DNA of 64,000 nucleotides, taken from assembly GCA_963682055.1 (NCBI GenBank), contig OY821744.1, forward strand, positions 5,744,835-5,808,834, in the 5' to 3' direction. The position numbers and the translations under genes were made by a program. The DNA comes from Primula veris (lineage: Eukaryota > Streptophyta > Magnoliopsida > Ericales > Primulaceae). Of this stretch, positions 9,263-20,974 are shown one piece after another. The notes below the pieces were generated by a model that saw nothing but the letters and a program-made list of their open reading frames with translations, did no database searches and was not told the origin of the DNA. Numbering within the stretch: position 1 is the first letter of the stretch; each line of letters begins with the position of its first letter.

Positions 9263-10517
9263 TGTTGAACGATGTTCTTCAAATCGATTATTTTAATGAT
9301 AACAAAAATTGTAAAACATGATAAAAGCTCGTTTTGTGTACTAATCTTTTATCGAGTGTATTAAAGGTTCAAAATGATATATTGCGTAATTACAAAGCCA
9401 ATGGTTCAAGCGGAACCTAAAACGGATTTGAAACGAACTAGTTACGGGATTTCAAAGATGGTCGAGAAAACCGAAACATGCCCAGAATTAAAAACGATTG
9501 ATCTATAAGCAAAAACGATCGATCATATTCAGTGTCAATTCTTCCAGAGAACTCAGTTCAAAAACGACCGATCGCCAAGAGGAAACGACCGATCGTTTTC
9601 AGTGTAAATTCTTCCAGAGAACTCAGTTCAAAAACGACCGATCGCCAAGAGGAAACGACCGATCGTTTTAAGTGTATTCTCTTCCAGTGAGCCAAGATAA
9701 AAGTCGACCGATCGTTTTACAGAAACGACCGATCGTTTCTGTAAAATTTCAAAATCCAGCTTTTAAGCAATTCCTGAAAATGGGGCGAACCACTGCATTA
9801 ACCAGCATTCAATTCAGCCAACTACTGCAACGGTCTGAAATTTATTGCTGCATCTTTTCACCCTACAAAAGAGCTCCAAAACCTTGAAGGAAGATTACCC
9901 AAGCAATTTACAACTTTTAAGCAATTCTTACTAAGAAATCCTTCAAGCTTATACTACTCACTTCTCACTTGTAATCATAAATATTCTCGATTATATTCTC
10001 TTTGTAATCTTATAAATATCGAGATAATATTTGTTAGTGAGTGATTCGAAATCAAACTTGTAAAAGAGTATTTTATAAACTCATTAGTGAGCGAGTGAAT
10101 TGGGTAGAGGCTTTTAAGCAAGTGTAGCTTAAAAGCTCTAGGTCATTTATTCGGGATACTCATAATAGTGAGGGGGAGCGTAATCGGTTGATTAAGCTCG
10201 TTAAGGTGTAACCTTGAAACGAAGATTTTTAGTGAAACACTCGGTAGTGAAAATACCGAGGAGAGGACGTAGGCGCGGTTTGCCGAACCTCTATAAATCT
10301 TGCGTTATTTCTTTCCCTAAACTTTTACTTTACGTATTTATTTATCGCTTATATTTATTGCTTGTTTATATTATTTAGCGTTAATTTGGTAACGAAAAAG
10401 TTTAGGTTATAAAATCTACTAATTAACTTAGTTAAATACCCATAGATTTAATTCCGCGAAAAACGTACGAAAACCTTATTCACCCCCCTCTAAGGTTTAG
10501 ACTCCTACGGACCAACA
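9263..10517 (+). repeat. 3' LTR of the Sirevirus-type element
   Basis: A 1255-bp copy of 842-2096 with the one mismatch noted (9823). It ends CCAACA, followed by the GTATA target duplication (10518-10522). Confidence 0.95.
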
Positions 10518-10896
10518 GTATAATTAAAAGGTCTAGATACATTTACTAATATTACCGTTTATTACCGTTACAGGGACTAAATCATAAGAATATGAAACTA
10601 CATGACCAACAGAGTAATTAACGATCCAATTTTTTTTAATACAATACAAAATACATTGACTGATTTGTAATTATAACTGGGATCAGTCCATGTAATTAGC
10701 AAGGCTGAACCAATACGGATACAATGTTGGCTGCGAGGAGATAGAAGAGAGAAGAGAGAAGAGAGAAGAGAGGGGAAAACCATATGAGTTTCGCAACCAA
10801 CATCATCTGCTCCGCCCGATAAAGACATAACGACGGATAAAGAAGGTGACGTGTCAGTTGCGGCTCCATCCAGCGCAACTACATTCCAGATAAATA
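10518..10896. other. Intergenic flank with a GA-rich simple repeat
   Basis: After the target duplication there is a short purine-rich repeat (GAAGAGAGAAGAGA units, about 10740-10775). Nothing else is recognisable. Confidence 0.5.
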
Positions 10897-11127
10897 TGCT
10901 CTTAGCAATTAATTGTTTTGTACGAAATTACGTCCAATTTTAACCGGCTTATAACATATATCAAAATTGTCGAAATAAAAAATTTCAAAACTAAATCATA
11001 TAATTTAACGTTTGAACTATATGATTAAATTTTAAATTTTTTTATTCCGACAATTTTGATACAAATTATTGACCGATAAAAATTGCACATAATTTCATAA
11101 TTGACAATTAATTGATAAGGGAATGAG
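10897..11127. mobile_element. Stowaway-like MITE, copy 1 (degenerate ends)
   Basis: The internal sequence (ACCGGCTTATAAC, TATCAAAATTGTCG, then CCGACAATTTTGATAC in inverted orientation) matches the copies at 37084-37318 and 47508-47739. The outer CTCCCTCCGT ends have decayed here. TA dinucleotides flank the inferred ends. Confidence 0.7.
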
Positions 11128-11481
11128 TAATATTTTTGGATATGATACAATATATTTGTAAATGATTAAAATACTGCTGTCATGGAGTAGCATGTGTTCC
11201 GCATAACATAACAAAATAATAAATTTTAATACGTGACATGTCTAAAAATAATAATGAAATATATTATTTATAAATACGTGGTTTAAAAAATTATAAATAT
11301 ATTAATTCCAAGAGACATATCTTAGTAATCATTACATTTTTTGAATATTAGTTTATCTTTTAGATAAATTTGTAAAATTTGAATCTTATTAACTTTTTAT
11401 AGTATAATTTGTGTTTATCGTGTTATTAAATTGTCCATGATATTTTTAAAAGTGTCGAATGCGTGCCTGTGAAACTGCCTA
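11128..11481. other. AT-rich intergenic DNA
   Basis: No ORF, RNA gene or clear repeat seen. Confidence 0.4.
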
Positions 11482-11645
11482 CCACTACAAAAAATATGTC
11501 CAATTTGTTACATAAATTATGACTGTTTTTCTTTTGTTACGAGTTTAATAGCTATGCTTTTTGTGACGAATCTATGACATGATAGACAATTGGTGACATG
11601 TTTTCAAATTAGTGATACTTTTGTGACAGATTTTAACTCTAACAA
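11482..11645. mobile_element. Possible single end of a CACTA-type element
   Basis: CACTACAAAAAATATGTCC at 11482 has the form of plant En/Spm (CACTA) termini. It is followed by repeated GTGACGAAT / GTTACGAG / GTGACATG strings that look like subterminal repeats. I found no matching TAGTG end downstream, so at most one end survives. Confidence 0.35.
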
Positions 11646-12626
11646 AATCAATATTATTTTATAATGTACATGTTTAACGTGCCAAAACGTAAAGTGGATT
11701 AGAGTTAAAGCGTCAACATGTGAAATGGAGTGTCGGACGGTGTATGTATGTCTGACATGATACTTTAATATTTTTTTAACGTCCGTGCATCATAACGGAT
11801 AATTAAATGGGTAAGGAAAACGGAAACGATAAACACTGATACAGTACATATAAGTCTTAAAAAAAATGTATACATCAGTACATGTAAAATATATACTAAT
11901 ACATAAAAGGCTTGTGTTATCTATTAAGGACTAACAACTAACAAGAAACTCAATGTTATACCACTTCCTTGGAAAAAATACTATGGATTAGTATAAAAAG
12001 AAAAATACAAGGTTACACATTATTTTCTAATAAGGCTTCATTTTATATTTGGCCTTGATTTAAAAATATCAGACTGACTTGTGTTAAATCCTACTTCACA
12101 ATGACAAATTTATAATGATGCAAATAAAAAGAAAAAGAGTTAAATAACTTCAGATAGTATTACATAAGATCATTCTTCAGTTAAAATACTTCAAATTCTT
12201 TCTCACTTTGAACATTTTTGTTACATCCCTTTGTATTTCCATTTACCACCAAGAACCTTTTGTTTCACATATTTAGTTTATGTGTGTTCTGTTTGTGCTT
12301 TGCATATGGAATTTGGTATACTTCATGAGCAAATTCTTTCTCACATATCTATGGAATTTGGTATGAGTATATATAGTATGAAATCATCAAGTTAATTCAT
12401 CTAGACTAGGGAGCTACCATTTCAAAGACCATTGACAAAATTAAATTAAGGCTCAATTTTCAATTTTATTATTGTGAAGTTGGTCTTGTATTTTCAGTCG
12501 ACAGACTCGACACAAACACAATATAAGAAACGAGTTCGGATCGACACAATTGTGAAGTTGTTCTTGCAGATAATAATCAAAACAATAGAAGAAAGGAAGA
12601 AAAAATGACGATTAGCCTACTTATCG
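11646..12626. other. 3' flank of the GH17 gene
   Basis: Intergenic and 3'-UTR sequence of the minus-strand glucanase gene. No other feature recognised; a polyadenylation site was not established. Confidence 0.4.
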
Positions 12627-14224
12627 TCATAAAAAGAGACAGACCAAAGCCGACACAAAAACAAAAGCAAAACCAATATTCAGCTTAGTGCTTCGAGAAT
12701 AGGAAGAAGTACTCGGACGCGTACTTTGCTCATGCCTTGTATTATCCATCATTATCTCAAATCGACAACTACCTTGAGAAGGATCTATAGAGGTGATCAC
12801 TGATAAATTAGGGAAGGCACATGCCCCAACTCTTTGATCCATAGTTTGGTAATACATATTAAACGCATAGGAAGCATTGCTTCTTGCATCTAACCCACCA
12901 CACGAGGACCCATACCCAAGACTCGTGCAATCTGCACGCGCACACGCGTAATCAATACTCCCTTGTAAATTAGGGTCCAAAAGACTTGCTCCCGGAGCCA
13001 TCACACACCATTTCCTAGCCAAGTATTTAACACCCTTTGCGGGTACTAAACTACTATTCCCACCTAATTTTAAGTCGTATTTCAAACTTCCGTCGTAGTT
13101 TAACATTCCCCAATGCCGCTCAAAGTTACCCGGTTGTATACTCTTATCGTCCTCGTCTATGAGAGAAAATACATAGATATCTGAGAGAGTTTTCCTCTTG
13201 GGTGTACCTTGACCTTGTGTTATCCGGTCGAATAAACCTTGATTAAATTTATGCGCATTTTCTATGTTAGCATTGATATTCCCATCGCTAGGCCACCCAA
13301 CTTCCCCTACAATGACTTGTATAGATGAGAATCCGTTCTTCTCGAGGGCCCAAATTAAGGTGTCGAAATTTGCATCAAACACATTGCTATAACTATTCGA
13401 GCCATCGATTATAGGAGTGGACGTACCAGAGAAAAATGCATAATCAATTGGAAAATTAGGGTCATCGTATAAACTCAAAAAAGGGTAGGTGTTGATAGTT
13501 AAGGGGGCATTATTCTGGCTTAGAAATTTAACAATTGATACCATGAGGTCGAAAATATCGGTCCGAAAATTTCCTCCCGAGGGAAGAGAGGTCTCCGATT
13601 GGTACACGTCAGCGTTTAGAGGCACGGTTACCTTAACTTTGATGCCTAAACCGGCTTTGATCAAAGCCGCTTGGACATTTTGTAGGGCGGGGAGTGTTGA
13701 TGTTAAGTACATGTCTTTATAAGTCTTGAGGAACGGCTCATTCCCAACTGAAACATATCTGAAAAATTAGCATAACATTAGACACCATATAAAAGCAGTT
13801 CATTACATTAGACAAGGTTTTAACATAATTTTCCAATCGAATTCAGTATTTTCTATCTCCTATTGAATGAATAACCAGCATACCTTATATCAACCCCATA
13901 TTTAGATACATAAGAGGATACATTTTTAGCCACCCAAGCCTCAGCAACCTCAACACTGCTCGCAAGTGACGCTAACATATCATTGGGAATACCAACCATA
14001 ACTTGTATACCCGAATATCCGAGGGCCATCAACGCCCCAGGATCAGCTTCAAATAGCTTCACTTTGTCGAAACCGTTATTTCTAAGCAAATTCACCACTA
14101 TTTTAGGTGGGAGAGGATGAGTAGATCGTAAACCCCAGTTACATCCGAACCCCGCTTCTACTGGAAAATAAATACTTAGAGATATGATTAGTAACAAAAA
14201 GAGCCTAATGATTAACAAGTCCAT
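12627..14224 (-). CDS. Glucan endo-1,3-beta-glucosidase, GH17 with X8 domain, GPI-type
   Basis: Two coding exons, complement(12627..13758, 13884..14224), joined at a GT-AG intron, give 490 residues. The enzyme would cut 1,3-beta-glucan (callose) at the cell surface. N-terminal signal peptide ~1-24 (hydrophobic LFLLLIISLSIYF). GH17 barrel ~25-350, with the proton donor Glu121 in VGNEP and the nucleophile Glu266 in VGEVGWPSDG. X8/CBM43 carbohydrate-binding domain ~363-446 with its conserved cysteines (KWCV ... YACARADCTSLGYGSSC). A Ser/Thr-rich linker and hydrophobic tail (IGFAFVFVSALVCLFL) indicate a GPI anchor. Length and order match the Arabidopsis glucan endo-1,3-beta-glucosidase 5/6/8 group; the exact orthologue is not decided. 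The intron falls in the Arg codon just before VGNEP. Confidence 0.93.
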
Positions 14225-15530
14225 GGCCTTGGTTAATTTAATTTAATCCCTTTTTAGAAGCCAATTTATGTTAAGAAGTTGATGCATAAAGTGGTCTGAA
14301 AAATGTACTTTTATGAGAACAAAGGGAAAGAATCGGATTGGGGATTCAACAAGGAACTTGATTCCAAGTTGTAAACTACAACATGATCTTTCATGGCAAA
14401 CAATAGTATATTTATAAGACTACATGAGAATCAAGATAAGTATAACGTAAACATGTGAACAACTGCAAGGTTGCACTACATATGTGATCTCATACTTTCC
14501 TAGACAAATATGATGCTATCTTAACTCTTTTTAAAGGAATATTATGTTAAATTTGACATGTTATGAGGAATTTAAATACAAGAATTAAATGATACGGTTA
14601 TTCAACTCTTCCCCTTCTGCTCTTTCATTTTCTGCAACATAAATGGACTAATCGTAATAACCATTAAATAAAACTATGGAGCATGCGTGATTCAACATTT
14701 GTAATATGCAAAAATGTAAATTTTGGGTTAAATTAGTCGACTCCTCCCAAGTTCAAATTTAACTTGAGCACTGCTAATTAATCATACAAAATTACAAATA
14801 ATTAATCAAAATTCATATTTATTTAATCATTTCCAGATAAAAACAATTCAAGTATACTCCCTCCCTCGTTTCTGAATAAGCCTTCACAATAGAAAACCGC
14901 ACCATTGGCATGCAAATTTTTTATGCCTAAATTTTCAAATAACCCGTTTCAAATGAGCAGAGTTAATAAATTTTTGCAACCCAGCAAAATGGTAAGTTTT
15001 ATTGTAGCACTTATTTAGATAAGATTTACCAATTTTACTAAATAAGAATTCAAACTCTCTAAAGTTTATAATTCACTCACATCTTCTATAGTTTAATCTA
15101 AATGATGAAATAAACTCAATCTAATGGTTTAGATTTAAGCATGAATTTTATAGTTTTTTTTTAATGTAATTTTAATATGTAAGGAGACGAGACGTTTTTT
15201 CACAACCATTATATTAAATTATTTTGTTATATGTAAGTTTAGATATGGTACATTCTCACTATTTATTCCTTTTATTTTATTTTTGACTTATTTAAACCAG
15301 AAATCACGATTTCGTAAACCCGATGCACAAAAACCAACTTTATTACTCGATAAACATCCAAACAAACAAATGTCATAAAAAAATATGACTCAATTGATTA
15401 TAATATTTTTTTTCATCAAAACGTGATATACTCTGGTCCGACATCAATTGGAACAAGACCATAGACTCCAATTAACAGTCGATTGATATGTAGCTATTTT
15501 TAATTACGAAAGACAGTGCTTATTCATAAT
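14225..15530. other. Upstream region of the GH17 gene
   Basis: Promoter-side intergenic DNA of the minus-strand glucanase. A CTCCCTCC string at about 14856 resembles one Stowaway end, but no partner was found. No ORF worth reporting. Confidence 0.4.
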
Positions 15531-16141
15531 TAGGGGTGGGTAAAAAATCCGCAAACCCGTCCCGTAACCAAACTCGCATGGATTGAGGTGGGTTGAGTGT
15601 CAAAATAAAATCAATCCGTCTCGCCCCAATCCGCTATATATTTTGCGAGTTGGGTTAGGGTTGAGATTCACAAACCGCAGGTTAATCCGCGTCAATCCGT
15701 TTCAACCCGCAATATATATATATATAAATATATATACTTATATATACATTGTGTGTATTTTAATATACCATATTTCATTCTTATTATATTTTAGTTTTAT
15801 TACTTATTTGCGAATGTTCTAAACGTATTTTCATTGGCTTTGATTTATATTTCTCTTTCAAATATTCGATTTATTTTAAAATTTAGGTTGAATATGCAAA
15901 CTATGAAAAATAAATGATCAAAATAAAAATTTAAGAATCAATCTAAACCCAACCTGCCTCAACCCACAATTTATTTTGCGGGTTGGGCCGGTTGAGTTGG
16001 AGTTTTAATTGTAACGAGTTAAGTTAAGTTGGGTTGAGATTTAAATTTTATCAATCCGTTCCAATCCATCCCGCCATTTATTTTACGGGTTGAGTTAGGA
16101 TTGAGATCAATACGTCTCAATCCGTCCCGTGATCATCCCTA
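15531..16141. mobile_element. hAT-like non-autonomous element
   Basis: It starts TAGGGGTGGG and ends CATCCCTA, imperfect terminal inverted repeats. The flanking 8-mers (TTCATAAT, CTCCAAAT) match at 5 of 8 positions, as expected for an old 8-bp target duplication. Inside are many inverted copies of a CGGGTTGGG / CAACCCG / AATCCGT type motif at both ends, a pattern common in plant hAT derivatives. No transposase. Confidence 0.55.
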
Positions 16142-16759
16142 CTCCAAATTAATAGTATTGTTAATTTTTTTTTTAAAGGTAATAGTAGTGTTAAATTATG
16201 TAATGAAGAAATGAAACATAATGAAATTGTATTTGTAGTACTAATAAAAAGTAATAAAAATCGAAACAAACGTCACATGCAAGTCGGGAAAAAAATACGT
16301 TTAATGTATTGTACTATTTGTGTTTAAGGATTTAGATACTAATTTACGAAATTTATCAAAATTGACTAATTATCGTTAAACAAAATGATAAAATGACAGT
16401 CACATTCTCTTCCCATCACATGGTGAGGGCAATTATGTCAATTTCCGTAAAAGAAATAGATCTTCAAATAAGATATAACGACTACGATTTCATCGATCGT
16501 TACATGAAATTTCGTAATTCTATACATAAATTATTAATATCATATTTTTTCCCCATGGAAGCCCAAATCGCAATGCGCCAAAATCGCAATGCGTTACATT
16601 CCATAAATAAATAAAAAAAGGCGTGGAATACTATATTATATTATCCCACACCACACCTCACTCATTATTTCCTCCTCAATTTAATTCAATACTTGATCTC
16701 GCCTCGACCCTTTGTCCAGTTGTTCCCCCGTTGTCAAATCAATACATATAATCTCTACA

Positions 16760-16794
<35 letters not shown>

Positions 16795-16928
16795 GATATA
16801 TATATTTGTATAGAGATATACGTAGTTCGTCACTCTCACGCCTACTCCACCGTACTGTGTTTGCCGATCCATCTCAATCCAACAACTATACTCTCTCTCT
16901 CTATATATATAATATATATATATATATA

Positions 16929-16964
<36 letters not shown>

Positions 16965-17090
16965 TTCCTCACGCTCACGTGACACGTCGACTCCTTGCGC
17001 GCCGATCCATCTCTCACTAGGTTTCTCTCTCTCTATCTATATATATATCTATATCTATATCTATATCTATATCTATATATATTGCAGTGA
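16142..17090. repeat. Probable promoter/first-exon region of the LNP gene with CT and TA microsatellites
   Basis: Several (CT)n and (TA)n tracts lie at about 16760-16795, 16890-16965 and 17026-17085, separated by CG-containing non-repetitive text. CT-rich tracts near start sites are common in plant core promoters. The acceptor at 20971 implies an upstream untranslated exon, which I would place in this region, but its exact limits cannot be seen. Confidence 0.4.
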
Positions 17091-18038
17091 TCTGTATCTT
17101 GTTGACTGGTAGTCTGATAGTATAGATTCGGTTACTTATTTCGTTGATTATCCATTTTTTTCAATATTCCAATGTTACTGCCATTTTTATTTTATTTTAT
17201 TTTGTATTTTTGGTTTATTGACTTATGGTATAAATTCAGTTTCTGTTTATTACGTTTTCGATTTTCTGAATATGTGTAAATTCTGATGTTATTGCTAGTC
17301 ATTGTGCATTTTAGAGATGAAAAAGTAGCTTAATTCTTCAATTACTTCTAATTAAATTTAGGTAGGATTTAGTAGGAGTACAGGTGGTTAAAATCCCGGT
17401 TTATTGATAAATTTGCTTCTTTTTTTTTGTTATATTTTGCGCTCAAATGTGCTCATTATGTCTTTCGAGATGAACACGTAGCTAAATTGTTTGATTTTTT
17501 TAGCTGGTATTTAATATTTATAGTAGAAATTTTCAGTTTCTAATTTGGTTGTTCATCTGTATTTGTGCAATTACCGGAGTTATTACTATTTTTTCTGTCT
17601 ATAATTATGTTTGTATATGATTTTCTATATATTTAAGCGATCTATATCTTGTTGACTGATATAGTATTGATTCAGTTTCTCGTCTCGCTGATTATCTTTA
17701 TTTTGTGCAAAATTCCGGTTTTCAGTACCTTTTTTTTGTCTTTTTGTGGTGATTGTTTTTATACTATTTGGTTCCGATCTGTTTTGATTTTCTGTATATT
17801 CCGAGTTATTGCAGGTCATTAAGCATTTAGAGATGAATAAGTAGCTTAATTGTTCATTATTGTAAACTGAATTTAAGTAGGAGTAGAAGCGGTTAAAATC
17901 CCGGTTTATTAATAAATTTGCATCCATTTTTTTCCGTATATATTGCAGTTAACCTGTGCTCATCATGTCTTTTAGCAAGACTGTTCCTTTTTTTTCAGCT
18001 GGTTTTAATATCTTGTACAAGAGATTCATTCTCTAATT

Positions 18039-18405
18039 GGGAAAAAGAATGTTTAGTATTTGTACTATTGACTTTTACCATTTTGGTAGACAACCATTAA
18101 TTTTTCCTAATTTAGGTCCCCCACCCACCAATATTCATACAATTAGGGGAGTGGTGTTAAACAGAATGACGGAGTTGCAGTCACGTACATGCTCTCAGGT
18201 ATCGCATAGTGAGTGCAATTCTGATAACATAAGTCATAAATAGATCCCCAAAATGTGAGATATAATGACTGCAATTTCGTCGTTTTATTGCTGTCAGACC
18301 CCTAATTGGACGAAAACTGATAGGTTGGGCCCAAATCGGTAAAACTTAAGGTTGAGTACTAAAATGGTAAAAGTGAATAGTACAGGGTCTAAAAAGCTTT
18401 TTCCC
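18039..18405. mobile_element. MULE-type MITE inside the LNP leader intron
   Basis: A 367-bp element with long imperfect terminal inverted repeats: it starts GGGAAAAAG and ends CTTTTTCCC, and the arms share ACTATT-ACTTTTACCATTTT over about 60 bp. Flanks TCTCTAATT and TTTCTAAATT resemble a degenerate ~9-bp target duplication. The flanks also rebuild the repeat unit of the intron (TTTCTAATTTGGTTG as at ~17536), so it inserted after that repeat expanded. Confidence 0.75.
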
Positions 18406-18570
18406 GTTTCTAAATTGGTTGATCATATCCATATGTAACCGTGCAATCTCCGGTGTTATTGCCATTTTTTCATCTTTGATTGTAATATTCTGTAGCCGAG
18501 GGTGCTCAATCATTTTCCCTTTCAGGATAAATAAGCAGCTAATTTTTTTGTCGACTATCAGTTGAAATTT

Positions 18571-19290
18571 AGTTTTGATTTCGTTGATTATCCGTGTTTG
18601 TGCAAAACCCGGTGTTATTGCTATTTATTGTCTTTAGTGGTGATATTTAGTAGTCGAAGCTGCTCATTATGCCCTTTGACGAAAAGAAGTGGTTAATTTC
18701 TTTAATTTTTGGCTGGTTTTGACAAAAGGAAGTGATTTTGTGTTTTGTATGTATTCGACGTGGTTGTCTGATTGTAAAAATTAGTTTCTGATTTCGTTGA
18801 TTATCCGTGTTTGTGCAAAACCCTGGTGTTATTGCTATTTATTGTCTTTAGTGGTGATATTTAGTAGTCGAAGCTGCTCATTATGCCCTTTGACGAAAAG
18901 AAGTGGTTAATTTCTTCAATTTTTGGCTGGTTTTGACAAAAAGAAGTAATTTTGTGTTTTGTATGTATTCGACGTGGTTGTCTGATTGTAAAAATTAGTT
19001 TCTGATTTCGTTGATTATCCGTGTTTGTGCAAAACCCGGTGTTATTACTATTTATTGTCTTTAGTGGTGATATTTAGTAGTCGAAGCTGCTCATTATGCC
19101 CTTTGACGAAAAGAAGTGGTTAACTTCTTCAATTTTTGGCTGGTTTTGACAAAAAGAAGTGATTTTGGGTTTTGTATGTATTCGACGTTGTTGTCTGATT
19201 GTAAAAATTAGTTTCTGATTTCGTTGATTATCTGTGTTTGTGCAAAACCCGGTGTTATTGCTATTTTTTTTGTCTTTAATGTTGATGTTT
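18571..19290. repeat. Tandem repeat, ~213-bp unit, three and a half copies
   Basis: Copies start at 18571, 18783, 18997 and 19210 (spacing 212, 214, 213). Each begins near GATTTCGTTGATTATC and contains CGAAGCTGCTCATTATGCCC and GTATTCGACG. Copies 2 and 3 are almost identical; the fourth is truncated after about 80 bp. More diverged relatives extend upstream and downstream in the same intron. Confidence 0.9.
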
Positions 19291-19754
19291 TGTTGGCGAA
19301 GTTGTGCTCATTATGCCTTTCGATTGTGCTCATTATGCCTTTCGAGACAAATAAATAGCTTATTTGTTCGGTGTTTAACTGGTTTTGTGTAGAGTAAGGA
19401 AGGTTCAATTGTTGTATTGCTGAACTAATAATTTTGTGATTGTTTTGTGTTCTGCTTTGTCGACTGATAGTAGAATTTCAGTTTCTGATTTAATGGATCA
19501 TCTTTAGCTGTGCAAATTCCTTTTTATTTCCGTTTTGGCCTTTAGCATCATGATAGTTTGTAGAAGTAGCTGCTCATCATGCATTTAGAGACGATTAGGT
19601 AGCTCTATTTCTATTTTGGACTGGTTTTGTCATTTTTGTAGAGTGGGTAGAGTTTGATTGCTGGGATAATGCTTCTTTGTACTTAATTCCAAATTTAGGA
19701 AATAAAATCCTTCTTGTTTTTTGGTGTTAATTAACTTAAGAGTGATATCTGCTA

Positions 19755-19870
19755 AGCTATTGAATATAACTTCTCTATTGGCTAGAACTCACTCTCAACT
19801 AAGACGTTGCGGGTTCGAATCTAAAGGAGTGAAACCCTTAAAGCCCCATCTTTTTATCAAAAAGAAAATA
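19755..19870 (+). repeat. Possible SINE fragment (tRNA-like B box)
   Basis: GCGGGTTCGAATC at about 19809 matches the RNA polymerase III B box and is followed by a short unique stretch and a T/A-rich tail. The A box is unclear and no cloverleaf forms by eye, so this is at most a SINE remnant, not a tRNA. Confidence 0.3.
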
Positions 19871-20974
19871 CTGAACCATAAACAAAACACATAGCTATGA
19901 GATCTTAATCTAGATAATGTTTGTTAGGAATTATACACATTTAAGAGACAGCTACTCTTAAATTACAGCTAATGGTTATAAAAAAAATTACTTCTTTAGA
20001 AAATGTATCCTGAAGAAGAATTGATGGGAAATCTACACAGGTATACAGAAATTGATTTGTATCTCCTGCCCCATTCTTACTCAAGCTAAGCCTCACAAGT
20101 CACAACCACTTTTTAAAACAGAATAAACAGTTTTAATCTACAGTATCCATCAGGGTGGAAATTAGGTGTATATAACTCAACAACTATTTTCATTGGCCTA
20201 AGAGTTATCTATTGTTCTATGGACCACACTAGCGGGGGTAGTTAAAATGGAAGTATAACTCATACGGTTGACCAGAATAGCAACGAATGGCAATTGATAT
20301 AAACAATGATGCCAACTTTTTAGAAACAATAAATAGGTTAGTTACTGGATTTTGATTTATTTTCAAACTAGGAGATAGTGAGAGGAAGAAGGGTAAGGGA
20401 GGTGTCAATGTCATTGGCAAAGTTTGTTGAAAGTTAAGAACTTGAGACAATTCGGCTCGTTACTTTTCTCTTGGATTTTACAAACAAAAATTGTTGAATT
20501 TAAAGTGGGTAAGAAATTGTATGGTTTTTCTTTACTCAGTTGCAGTTCTTCCTCGTTTGATAAGTTCATCTATTTCAGAAAGATGGCATACGTGAATAAA
20601 TGTCAACTGATCAGAAGTTTCTAGATATATTACATAATTGAATCTAGAGAAGTGTGAATCATTGTTTGATGTAGCGGTGACTGAAATTATCGTGAAAATT
20701 ATGTTTTTTATATACCTATAATAACTATTAAAAAAAAAGTATGTTTCACGATTCAACACAATTGAGCTTCAGCCTTCAGGCCCACTTCATTACATCAGGT
20801 CTAGTTTGCTTTACTAATTCTGATTCCAGTAACTGCTATTTGTTTACAAATTTAAATGGTTCTATCTTTTTTATAAAACAGCTACTGTTCATGTAGTTAA
20901 ATAAATTAGAGAGGCAATATACATTACGTTTTCTTATTTTAATCTTCAGTATTTAGATATATATCTTACAGGTG

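Larger units (their letters stand above)
842..10517 (+). mobile_element. Complete Ty1/copia (Sirevirus-type) LTR retrotransposon with three ORFs
   Basis: A 9676-bp element bounded by 1255-bp direct LTRs that begin TGTTGAACGATG and end CCAACA. The 5-bp sequence GTATA flanks it at 837-841 and 10518-10522, a target-site duplication. Inside, in order: a primer-binding site (2099), gag (2163), pol in copia order protease-integrase-RT-RNase H (3871), an extra ORF (7400), and two polypurine tracts (8747, 9249). By eye the LTRs differ at one base only (A at 1402, T at 9823), so insertion was recent. Known: integrase before RT defines Ty1/copia; a long gag, a third ORF after pol and repeated polypurine tracts are Sirevirus hallmarks. 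Odd: gag and pol are not joined in frame (see findings). Confidence 0.95.
17091..20971 (+). other. Probable 5'-UTR leader intron of the LNP gene
   Basis: T-rich, stop-filled sequence on the plus strand ending in ATCTTACAG at 20971, right before the LNP start codon exon. It is built largely from diverged repeats of a motif set (TGTTATTGC..., GCTCATTATG...TTTCGA, AGCTGGTTTTG) running from about 17160 to 19640. The donor site was not determined. T-richness, the repeat content and the acceptor support an intron. Confidence 0.45.

Noticed and set aside
14856..15300. Stowaway element suggested by CTCCCTCC after TA
   Set aside because: No matching GGAGGGAG end within a reasonable distance.
18571..19290. 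Regular repeats considered as a CRISPR-like array
   Set aside because: Unit is 213 bp with no short spacer pattern, in a plant intron; it is an ordinary tandem duplication.
19755..19870. tRNA gene suggested by a GGTTCGAATC B box
   Set aside because: No acceptor stem, D arm or anticodon arm could be paired by eye.
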